From Kondoa malvinella (Eukaryota > Basidiomycota > Agaricostilbomycetes > Agaricostilbales > Kondoaceae): a DNA stretch of 64,000 nt. Within the stretch, counting starts at the first letter, position 1; each line of letters opens with the position of its first letter. A model generated the notes under the pieces. It was not told where the DNA came from. It saw only the letters and a list, made by a program, of their open reading frames with translations, and ran no database searches. Where the stretch lies: the NCBI GenBank assembly GCA_039545315.1, contig BCIM01000002.1:585369-649368 (forward strand). Direction: 5' to 3'. This document shows, piece after piece, positions 1 through 9,493 of this stretch. The translations under genes were made by a program, and so were the position numbers.

Positions 1-262
1 CAGGCGGGGCACTCACTCCAGATCTAGCAGGGAAGCCTTCTTGGGCTGCTCGTTGACAATATGAGCCATATCGTGCTCGTGAGAATGCTCGTTCGTGACA
101 AGAGCTCGACCGACTGTGAGCATGTGAAGGTGCGCATATCCGTCAATAACACTCCAAGACGCGCTTGCAATAGGTTTCTACATCCAGAGAAGTCTATGAA
201 GCCACTGAATGCACCCAAAAGAGCTCTCATCTTAACAATCCCATTCACACGCTTGCTGCCAT
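1..262 (-). CDS. Partial unrecognised protein, N-terminal part only
   Basis: A short coding stretch runs off the left edge of the window on the minus strand. A plausible start is the ATG at 262, giving Met-Ala-Ala-Ser, then a GT..AG intron, then an exon reading WSVIDGYAHLHMLTVGR and on to a His-rich patch (NEHSHEHDMAH). It ends at a consensus donor (GTGAGT) a few bases before the window edge. The frame is open and looks coding, but too little is present to assign a family. The start is a guess based on the only in-frame ATG compatible with the splice. It is transcribed in the same direction as the next gene, whose stop lies 57 bp upstream of this start. Confidence 0.35.
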
Positions 263-318
263 GCCCTATATACAAGGTCCAATGTCTTCACACTACACAG
301 TCTATGGCCATGAAAGGA

Positions 319-1238
319 TCACCCGAGCTCAAAATCCAGCACTTCCTCAAACCCTCGTGACGAGTATGGCCCTTCTGACGCAAGATGCGGCTGACATGCC
401 CAATACGACAAAGCCGCTTGCGATTCTTGTATACTTGATGTGTGGTCCGTAAGAGCAGTGAAGAGAGACTGTATGAGGTGAAAGGAAGAGAGGTAGTTTG
501 CCGTTATGACGGAAAGAGTTTCGCCTGTCATCGATAATCAGCGCGAACTATAATAGACATTTCAAGCACTTACTAAAGCGTTCCAGAGTCCATGTGAAGT
601 ACATTGGCTCAGAGAAGGCAAATTCAAACCCAAAAGACCGAGATGCCTCGAGCAGTAGACTGTAGGTCTTTGTTTCTATCGCTTTCATGCGATCGCATTG
701 CTCTTTCTGCGACACTATGTCAGCAGCATACACAATCGAATGCGAGGACATGCCATACCAGCGAGAGCACAATGTTGGCCAAAGCAAAGCATCGCTCTTC
801 CAATAAACCAGCTTGTCTAGCTCGATAAAGATCATTCAGCAGCTTGTCATCCTCGCCTTTCGCGTTCTTAGCAGCTGGCGGCTTATTTTGCAGAGCGCTG
901 ATTGTCTTCCGTGAGACGACTACGTGCAGATCAGCTTAAGGACTGACGAAAGAGTTTCGCTTCGGATCGACACAATCTTGGATGCTGCAGGTAGTCCGGA
1001 AACGATATGCGAGTTCCACGAGCGCTGCACAGCATCAGCCCGAGCCTTAGGTAGCTCTAGCAGCGCATACACGGCAAGAGCGGTGTTCCTTCAGCAAGGT
1101 CTTTAGACGTTTATGTATTGAAGTCTCGTCGAAGCGTTGATCTCGTGCAGGTACTGTCTTCTGAGGAGAAGATTTGCTGGGCGACGCTGTTGCTGAATCT
1201 TTGCCTCTGCTGCCTTTGGCTGGCGTGGTTTTGACCAT
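319..1238 (-). CDS. Unrecognised protein, multi-exon
   Basis: The minus-strand gene starts at the ATG at 1238 (MVKTTPAKGSRGKD), with a basic, Ser/Thr/Lys-rich N-terminus. Middle exons read as helical, charged sequence (for example DDKLLNDLYRARQAGLLEER). The last two exons read TYSLLLEASRSFGFEFAF and ETLSVITANYLSSFHLIQ, joined by a 49-nt GT..AG intron, and end in a TGA at 319. I do not recognise a family. The join between exon 1 (HKRLKTLLKEH) and the next open frame (NTALAVYALLELPKARAD) needs a frame change that no normal-length intron explains, so a non-standard splice, an assembly error or a damaged gene are all possible. The alpha-helical, charged character suggests a structural or nuclear protein, but that is inference. 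Confidence 0.5.
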
Positions 1239-2022
1239 CGTCAACAATTCCAAGTTCAGGTCGTTATTTCTCGAGCCCTTAGAGGATTAGGTCTGCTTGC
1301 ATCAAAGGCTTCTCGCGATTCAGGGGAGAGGACGTCGAAGGTAATTTGCTTTCGTCTGCACGCTGTCGTGCAAGTGGTCAAAGTGTCTCAAGCGAGAAGT
1401 CGAAGACAGCTTTCTGGGAAGCCGACGGTCACATAGCTCCGAGAGTGGCCAAAGTGCCTACATTCTAGACCAGCTACTAGCTGAAGAAGAACGTACCTGC
1501 ACAAGACGCGACTCGCAAGAACGAGAACCACATAACTCACTCCAGCCGCTGCATCCCGCTGCAGCGTGTCGCTCGCAATGAAGAACGAAGACGTAGCTCA
1601 CCTCGATGCATCACAATTAGTTGAATGCCCTTGGGCATGCAACACAGTCTTTGACAGCAGGCCGTCTTCTGTCGGTCTTTTGATACTTTTTTTAGCGAGA
1701 AAAAGAAAGCAGAGAAAGCAAGCAACAGCGACGTGCTAACCGATAACGCGGACGAGGCAAGCGTCAGCACACGTCCAGTATAGCACACGTGTCCAATTAG
1801 GCAAACAGGTATCTCGTAGCTGTAGGAAAGAAAAAGCAGTCATGGAAGCAAGCGAGCGCTTACACACCTGGCGCGCGAAACCTTCCACCGCGAGATAGCA
1901 AGCATATAGGTTTTACATTCTGCAAGGAGTTCCCAACAGCACTTAATTAAACAACATTTTTGAAAAAGCTCGCGCCGAGCAGGGAGGAACTCATCACTCG
2001 AGTGATTTAGCTTGCTGATCCA
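1239..2022. other. Intergenic region between two minus-strand genes
   Basis: About 780 bp lie between the RBM25-like stop and the start of the next minus-strand gene. Reading both strands I find only short open frames without splice partners or recognisable peptides, and no tRNA-like box B. It presumably holds the promoter of the downstream gene. Confidence 0.4.
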
Positions 2023-4435
2023 TTATGCGACAGTCGTGCGCAGGTTTTGAATGTGCGCAAGGACCTCGAATATTACAAAGCGCCAGATCTGACAGACCAA
2101 TATCAGCATGTATTTTGTCGATTTCTGATCAAAAAGGCTTACCTTGATGACAAATTCGACGGTTTCGTCTTCTAATACAGGCTCCAGCTCCTCCACCATT
2201 TCATCTGCAGTCGCATGCTGGCGTAGCTTGTCTATCACTGCTTCAACCAGATCGTCGTCCTCGGTGCCTAGTGCTTCTATGACTTTTTTGACTGTGAATG
2301 GTTGAATCTTGTCATTGACCATTTTCTACAATTAGGTGCAAAATCAGCCTCTGATCGACTCGATGGACAGAACACAAACCTCTGTCATTCTTTCCCAGCG
2401 AATCTCGTATGCCCAAAGGCCTTCCTTGGTCGTCGGTATGGTGTCTACGAGCTCTTTGATCTTTCGCTTGCGCCTTTCGACCTTTTCTTCCTGCGTCAGA
2501 CCTCGTTCGTTCTCATCTTCTACCTCGCCTTCGTCGTCCGAGTAGGTTAAGCGAACAAGTTCTCTTTTCTTCTTGCCAGTCTCTTCCTGCTCATCGGCTG
2601 CTCCGAAAGCGGCAGGACGTGGTCGAGGTGCTACTTCGACTGGCTTTACTTCTTGCTCCTTCTTGGCGCGCTCAGCTAGCGAAAGCTTGATTGGACCACC
2701 TGACTCCTCTGCAGGCGTGCCAGTCCGTTTCGTGTTTGCTGCAGTGCCAGCTGTCATCTTGGCGAAGGCATCAGCTTGTTGATTGAGGAAACTCTCGGAT
2801 TGCTTTTGAAGCTTTTCTAGTTGCTGCGTTTCTAATTCTGCGTCCTTCTTGTCTTCGTTGATCTCTCTTTGCCGGAAAGCCTTTCTCTGAGCGCGCCATC
2901 GTGTTCTGTTTTATTCCTCAGCACCGACAGTGCAAGAGTAAAGCGGAACAGACCGATCAACGTGGAAAAGCTCTTTGCCCTTCTCAGCTTCTTTCGCGTC
3001 ATCCCACTCGGCAAGCTTTTGAGCCATCTTGACACGATCCGCATCTTCGTTCTTCTGTACACCGATTTCACGAGCTCGATCTTTGTCCGCAGCCGCTTGT
3101 CTACTTCGCTCTCTTGTTTCGTACTTTCGTTCACGCTGCTGCACATTCAAGCCCTAACCCAAAGACACAACGGAAGACGCACATCTCGGAAAGCAAAGTC
3201 CGCTTCTCTTCGCTCCCTTTCCCTTCGCATCCGTTCCCTTTCCTCATCCGTCATATCGTCATCCATAGGGTCTCCCCTGCCACCATAATGATCTCTTGGT
3301 CCATCGTTCCGCGACCGATCATCGTATTGCCCACTGCGCACGAACCCAACAGGCCGATTGTACCCTTGCGGATCATCTGCATGCGGTCTTCGCTGATCAC
3401 CTTGCGGTTGACCCCATTGCCTTTGCTGACCTCTTCCAAAGCCGCCTCGATTGTTTCCGCGAAAGTTTTGCGATTCTGGTCCGAAAGCTCCACCACCTCT
3501 CCGGTAGCCACCTCCTTGATTATACTGCTGGTAACCACCCTGTTGAGGCGGTCTATCTGACTGATGTTGTTGTTGGTTTTGATTGGGTACCGAATTGCGA
3601 CGATCATCTTGATGGTTTGTGGCAGGTTGAGAGCCAAAGTGAGCTGTTGCAAGACCAGCAGAGCGATCTCGACTGTCTTGCTGGGCTTTCTTTGCAGCTT
3701 CCTTCTTTGCTGCTTGTTCTCGGAAGAAGGCAATCTCTTTTGTAATGACACCTCGACTTTCTTCAGGCAAGTCGTTTGGACCGAGGTCTTGCAGATGCTG
3801 GGGTATCAGCGCAAGTTTCCGCGCTTTCTCTGCAGCTGCGAGTGCATCTGCTGACTGAGATGGGTCGGCATTCTTTAGGTCATCTAAGGTCTGGCGAAGG
3901 GTGTTTTGAGCGTATTCCATAGCTTCAGCTTGAGCATCAGACTTTGCTCGAGAAGATTCATAGGCATTCAGGCGATCCCGAGTCTTTTGATCTGCTGTGA
4001 CCTTGAGTTCCTTTTCTGCGCCTCCGAGAGGTGAGGCCAAAGGTATGCCATTCAATAGTTCGAGGCACCTCAAGACGGATTCGGCGTCTCCATATTCAGC
4101 AAAACCAAATGCTTTGGGCTTGCCGGCAGGATCTCGCACTCTTCTAAGTTCGAGCAGAACACCGCATGACTATCACCTCTGATTTTCAGCTTGCAACCGA
4201 TACTATGGTATTTGAAGGACGCACGTTGAAAATTCTCTCTAGCCATTGATCATCTAGGCCTTCTGCTATGTTGCCCACAAAGAGCGAGAATCTTTCGAGG
4301 TTGGGTGCGCCTAGATTTTGTGCAGCACCAGGTCTGTTGTTCTCTGTCAACGATACTCTCTCTCGAAGCTAAGTAGGTCACATACGTCCCAAGACCTGCT
4401 CGAGGCACTGGCGAATTGCCGTAAGGAGAATACAT
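2023..4435 (-). CDS. RBM25-like splicing factor (RRM + PWI)
   Basis: This is an RNA-binding splicing regulator of the RBM25 family, a U1-snRNP-associated nuclear protein of about 700 residues. An N-terminal RRM is visible: LFVGNIAEGLDDQWLERIF is followed, after a roughly 60-nt intron, by the RNP1-like KPKAFGFAEY. Next comes a long Arg/Gln/Gly-rich and Arg/Glu/Asp-rich middle (repeated RGG-like and RERERR-like stretches), the RE/RD segment typical of the family. The C-terminus is a PWI domain: KIQPFTVKKVIEAL, then DETVEFVIK joined by a 54-nt intron to IWRFVIFEVLAH. Domain order matches RBM25. The start ATG (MYSPYGNSPVPR) is the first in the frame reaching the RRM; the first short intron is not fully resolved. 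The gene is divergent from the gene starting at 4945. The family identity is secure. Confidence 0.92.
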
Positions 4436-4944
4436 GGCCGGTGTTCGACAATTCGACAATATTGCTTCTCAAAGAGTTGTCAAACATATCTCTTCTCCCT
4501 TTGCCTATCTGAGCAGTCTCTGGTGTCGCTTCATCCCTACGCGATCGCTCTTGACCTGTTTTCCTCCATCCCGCTGAGACTCCTAGTGGTCCGCATACAG
4601 TGCATAGCAGGGTTATGCATTGTGTCTGCTCGTGCCCTCTTACATCGTCTTCCAGTCGTGCTCTAGGGTATCCTCATGTGATCGAGCTCCAGAGAGAGCT
4701 ACATCCTCCGCCTATGTTATAGGCCCTTCTTTGCCGTAGCTTCCAGCAGTGACATTCAGACTGAACAGTCAATCTCTCGTGGTTAGCGTCTGTCTGACGT
4801 CTAGCCTTCGACCACTTTCCCATCCCGGTCTGCTAAGACCAGAAGCTGAATCTGAGAAGCAGCATTCTGGGTTTCATCTACATCTCTTCCCTCTGAACCT
4901 CTTTGATCTCAGCCGTCTACCAGGCAGTAAATCACTCAATAGCA
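4436..4944. promoter_or_regulatory. Divergent intergenic region
   Basis: About 510 bp separate the oppositely transcribed RBM25-like gene and the plus-strand gene at 4945, so it must contain both promoters. It has pyrimidine-rich stretches, but I could not assign individual elements by eye. Confidence 0.35.
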
Positions 4945-6274
4945 ATGACATTCAATTCAGTTGCTTCCGGTAACGCAAGATCTCCATCGATTCTAGATTT
5001 TAATGCTCGTCTCGATGAAGTCGAACATTTGGACATAACGGTGAGACTTGATTAACTGCTCTGATCCAGGTCGTTGCTGAAATATTTCTCGCTCAGATAC
5101 AGGCTACGACAGCTGAATCTGTCGTCGAATTCCTGGGCGGAAGTGGGCTTCCACAACCAAACGACCGCTCTTCCTGGGATACCTTGCTGGCGCGCTGCAT
5201 GCGGATTGTACGCTACTTCTCTCAGTTTCATAGAGCATCGCTGACTCCGCGTTAAGCTAAAGTTCGCTGTGAACGAACATGCGAAAGTAGGCAATGCAAC
5301 GTGGGATCAGAAGCGAAAGGTCAGCGAGAGCCTGATCATCGGCATGTAGCCGCCAAAGCTTGCTGTATACAGGCTCAAAGTACGCACGAAGCGGCTCGGG
5401 TGATGCGCCATCACATTGCGATTGCCGGGGCTAGAGAAGAAGCCGAGCGACTACACGGTGATCAATTTGTGAGTAGTCAAGTAATTGCTGTCTGGCAAGA
5501 ATGACATAGAATACAGCCCACCTTACTCGCAGGCCTTCAGCAACTAGAAGCTCGACGTAATCCAAAGGATGCCGAAAGGCGCAAAGATATTGTGATTGAG
5601 CTACTCACCCACCTTGTTCGTCTAGTCAAAGGTTCGCTCGCTAATAGCTGACGTTTGCCGCTCTGCTTAGGGCGAGAATCGTGATGCTGTGAACGTTCAT
5701 GCCTCCCAAAAGGGATATCAGCATCGAATTGATGTGCATGACCTTGACATCAAGGTGAGCCTATCTTGACTGCACGAAGTCGGCTCTAAGTCTGTCCGAA
5801 GATCATATCATGCCTCATGGCTGAGCTTCACTACAACCCCGACATTCTTATATTCTTGCCTCAAGCATTACAATCTGACCAGAAGCAAGTGTCCCTAGTC
5901 TTTGTGCGCAGCCCAAGAATCCTTCAAACCTGTTTGGCTAACGGATTCATAGACGACAGCATGTGAAGTGGCAAGGAAGGCTATATCCGACAGAAGTATA
6001 GGTCGAATCAAGATAGCCCGCGAGTCCATGGTACAATCACCACGAGCAACGCGTTATAAAGCTGATATTAGAGCTAATTCAGAATGGAGTGTGCCAGCGA
6101 TACAGACGAGCAGCTGTGCAGCCTGTAGGTCGAGAAGCGCAATACCAGTCCTGGTCCAAGTCTAGCGCTGAGGTCATTTCCTGCGTCAGTTTCTCTGCGA
6201 TACCCTTTAAGATAGCTGATGACCCTGCGCAGGCCGTTCATTTTCTTGATTGGGAGATCTGGCGCTTGAGCTAG
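4945..6274 (+). CDS. Unrecognised multi-exon protein
   Basis: This plus-strand gene starts at the ATG at 4945 (MTFNSVASGNARSPSILDF). Successive exons keep frame across introns of 30-55 nt and read VVAEIFLAQIQATTAESVVE, HEAARVMRHHIAIAGAREEA, PTLLAGLQQLEARRNPKDAE and IISCLMAELHYNPDILIFL. It looks like an alpha-helical soluble protein. Two 3-prime ends are possible: a 23-nt intron leading to the short end PKNPSNLFG with a stop near 5940, or a longer intron leading to a Cys/Arg-rich end (EVARKAISDRSIGRIKIA, then ISCVSFSAIPFKIADDP) stopping at 6274. The longer form keeps normal intron sizes and is used for the coordinates. One donor near 5634 is not consensus. I do not recognise the family. Confidence 0.45.
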
Positions 6275-6516
6275 CGAATAAGCCGATGATCGTATAGACC
6301 GAGACATTCGGAATTGTATAAGCTTGACGACTCTTTGCATAGCATGGCTCTGTCTTAAGTCTACATGAGCTCGTCTGGTTCTCTTCTATCTGCTGTACCT
6401 CGTCCGCCCGCCGACCTACTCAATTTTGACTTATCTTACCCCAGATTCCGCGCGATAATGCCAAGCCTTTCGATAATTGAGCTCTCCTTCGATCTCCTTC
6501 TCGAGCTGCCACTACG

Positions 6517-8003
6517 ATGCTGCAGCTATACCTCGCGATCAGCGCTTTGCTAGGCATAGCAAGCTGTGCACCCGCCAGAGCGATATCATGTCAACCTATG
6601 GCTTCGATGAATCCGCGGTTTACAGACTACGTCTTAGCGGATGGACTAACTCTTCTTCCCATTCAAAACGGTCTAACAAAGCCTCGCCATATGGTAGTAG
6701 ACAACATGGGCAATCTTCTGATCGTCGACAGCGGAAGAGGCGTTGTAGTGCTCACGGAAGCCGGTGACTGCTGGGAACAACGGTTGCTCATCTCAAATCC
6801 AGCTCTCAACACTGGTATACAGCTCACCAGCGACAACGTTCTCCTCGCATCAAGCGATGATGTCCTCTATCGATACAGCTACGACAGTCACGAGCTCACT
6901 GTATCGCGACCAACGACGCTTGTACAAGGAATGACCAACACGGGTCACATGACACGCACGTTGCAGCTCGACACAGCAGAGGAATATGTATATATCAGTC
7001 GAGGATCTGGACCGAACATCGATCCTTTAGCGCTCGACATCGAGACTGGATCAGCACAAATCCGTCGATTCAGACTATCAGATCCTTCATCGAGAACATG
7101 GATGGATGGAGAGCTTGTAGCATGGGGATTGAGGAATAGTGTTGGTATTGCAATGGACTCAAGGAACGCACAAGTGCTGTGGCAGCTCGAGAATTCAGCA
7201 GACAATATCGTCTCTCCAACATGGGGGAATGTAATGGAAGATAACCCAGCAGAAGAGTTGAATATGATCGACCTGAATGACATGGGCAGGAATTACGGCA
7301 GGTTTCCTCTGCATCAAAACGGACTCTAGGTGACCTTTTAGGCAGGGTATCCAAATTGCTTCACCGTGTGGCAGTTTCCAGAAGGCGTGGACAAGCCACC
7401 AACGACAGGCATGCAATTCAGTGCCAACGAGTCCATCACAGATGAATTTTGTCAAGACACGCAGAATGTCGTTGGTGCTCGATTGCCTTTTCTCGGTCAT
7501 ACTGCACCGTTGGACATCAAGTTCTTCACTGCTGCGGACGGCTGCTCGTCTTCCTCGACTAGTCTGCCCTGCGAGTGGTCGGGCGATGCTTTTGTGACAC
7601 AGCATGGAAGCTGGAAGTGGGTGCTTGCCTTGATCGGTCAGGACTCTACTGATACATCCACAGCGCACCAACAGCACATGGCTACGCAGTAGTTCGCGTG
7701 CCATGGCAACAAGGAGGAGAAGGACCTGTAGCGTCATCGGACAGCTACTCGGGCTACGAACCAATCTTTCAAGGCAACCTCGAAGCTTGCTTGAACGATG
7801 GTTGTGCACGACCAGCAGGACTGGCGATGGAACCGTCTGGACAAAGGAGGATGTTCGTTTCGTCCGATTCGACCGGGGAGATTTTTGTACTGGGCAGGAA
7901 TCTGGTCAAGCCAACGGATTCGGCTGCAGCGAAGTTGAATGGAGTAGGAACCGGAGTGGGACTGTGTGTGATGTTCGTAATTGGATTACTGTTGTTTGTA
8001 TGA
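6517..8003 (+). CDS. Secreted, GPI-anchored sorbosone-dehydrogenase-like protein
   Basis: This belongs to the PQQ-type sugar/L-sorbosone dehydrogenase beta-propeller superfamily. The first 23 residues are a signal peptide (MLQLYLAISALLGIASCAPA). The propeller body includes GLTKPRHMVVDNMGNLLIVD, WGLRNSVGIAMD, PAEELNMIDLNDMGRNYG and, across an intron, HGSWN-APTAHGYAVVRVPW, the family's GSWNR..P..G signature in slightly altered form. The last 20 residues form a hydrophobic tail (GVGLCVMFVIGLLLFV), preceded by small residues, which fits GPI anchoring to the cell surface. Length is about 460 aa, usual for the family. Intron 1 (7298-7345) restores the family sequence NYGYPNC only if it starts with GC, not GT. 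The enzyme substrate is unknown; fungal relatives include AA12 pyranose dehydrogenases. The gene is convergent with the next gene. Confidence 0.85.
7298..7345 (+). other. Candidate GC-AG intron in the dehydrogenase-like gene
   Basis: A 48-nt intron read as G|GCAGGT ... TTAGGCAG|GG. The GC donor keeps the frame (Asn-Tyr-Gly-Tyr-Pro-Asn-Cys), matching the family. The GT three bases further in (GTTTCC) would leave the wrong phase with either nearby acceptor. Confidence 0.6.
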
Positions 8004-8159
8004 GTAGGCATCTGCATTGCACCGGGATCAGTACTGTGCTTTAAGTCGCTATTTGCCTGCAACGGGTCAGCGGGGCATAAAGAAAAGGTATACAGTGAAG
8101 TTTGGTATTTCATGAGTAGCTTGCCGTACAAATCTTGGGGATCTAGCACAGAACTGGTT

Positions 8160-9258
8160 TTAGTGACGAATGACCTGTTGGACTGATCAGGAATGTCGTG
8201 ATGTCGACACACAACACTCACTTGGCGAAGATGTTTGGCATAGAACGTGTCAGCAGCGAGATACTCCTGTAGCATGTTTAGCACAGTCGATCACGCTGAG
8301 AGACGCATACCTGGATGAGCTCTTGATGCGTTTGACTGTAATCAGTAGCCGTCTTGATGACCTTCTTGCCAAGACGAGGCAGTTCTTTCTGCTGGACTCG
8401 TGCTGGCGAGATGGTGAGACAAAATTGGAATTCAGATCAGTGGACGTACCAATTTCTTTGCATTCAGACTCAAAGTCATCTTCTTCAGGGTTGTAAGTCT
8501 CAATCTGGCGCTGAAGACAGTTGTTGATGGCGGACGATGCAATCTATGTACTGATCAATCGCAAGCAGGGATTGGTAGATCAACAAACCTACCTTCTGAG
8601 CATTCAAGAGAACAACAGGATCAAAGCCATAGCCGTGCTCATCGTCCTTGCTCGCATGATCTTTCATGGCGACTCGAAGCATGTCAGTCATAGCCACCCT
8701 ACTTGTGCTTCAATCCCAGCTGTAGATGCATAGAGAGACGAAGCTGACATCTTCTGTTGAAACGAATCGATAGCAGTCTTTTGCTGCAAGTCAGCCTCTG
8801 AAAGCAGATGTTTGGCTTCGTTCTCAAAGGCTTTGGTGCTAGCTAAGTTTGAGAAGCGCTGTAAGAAGGGCAAGGGGCGGTAATTGCTAAAGCTCACCAG
8901 AAGCTTTGGTACCCGCGTTGGCAAGGAAGGACTGAATCATGGTAGAGACGTCTTCAGAGGGACTACAAGCCAGTGTGAGAAAGATAGAGAGGGTGAATGA
9001 CGAGCGCACGACTTGCTCCTCGAGCGTGAGCTCTGAGAACCGGCAGCACTGGATACATTGCCATCGTCAAAGGAGTCGCTTAAGAGACAGACGCGTGGGA
9101 AAGAGAAGCTGTTACTGCATGCAATACACTCACTCGTCATCCTCACCAAATCTGCATGTCACATCAGCACGACGACAATTTGCTCAAGCAGCAGTAACAG
9201 ACGCGACTACTTTGCGTCCCTTGGGAGACTTGCTTCGACTGTTTCGCTTGCTGCTCAT
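8160..9258 (-). CDS. Unrecognised helical protein, multi-exon
   Basis: This minus-strand gene starts at the ATG at 9258 (MSSKRNSRSKSPKGRK) and has a basic Ser-rich head, then an acidic stretch (DDDDSFDDGNVSSAAG). Later exons read MIQSFLANAGTKAS, KAFENEAKHLLSEADLQQKT, DEHGYGFDPVVLLNAQK, INNCLQRQIETYNPEED and LPRLGKKVIKTATDYSQTH, ending QEYLAADTFYAKHLRQVIRH and a TAA at 8160. Exons are joined by at least seven short introns. The body is strongly helical with heptad-like leucines, suggesting a coiled-coil or helical-bundle protein of about 270 aa. I cannot place it in a family. The first intron's acceptor is uncertain. The gene lies just downstream of CHL1 on the same strand. Confidence 0.6.
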
Positions 9259-9493
9259 GTCTGCCAAAGAGATGGTTTGAGAGCAAGTTCAAGTTTGCTC
9301 AAGCCTGAGCGCTCGTACTAAGCCCCTTAGCCTATAAGGCTAATGCGTGACGCTAGCACCTAATTCACAGGAAGAGAAATAAAAGGAAGATTTCCATCAC
9401 GCTAAGACTACTCGCTGTGACTGTTTTCCTGAAATGCATGGATACCTTGTCGATCCCGAACAGCTGCATGGCCTTAGGCCTAAGCTTGAACAC

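Noticed and set aside
1537..1788. Minus-strand frame with a hydrophobic Ser/Leu/Phe-rich stretch
   Set aside because: Composition follows a T-rich stretch; no splice context or family similarity.
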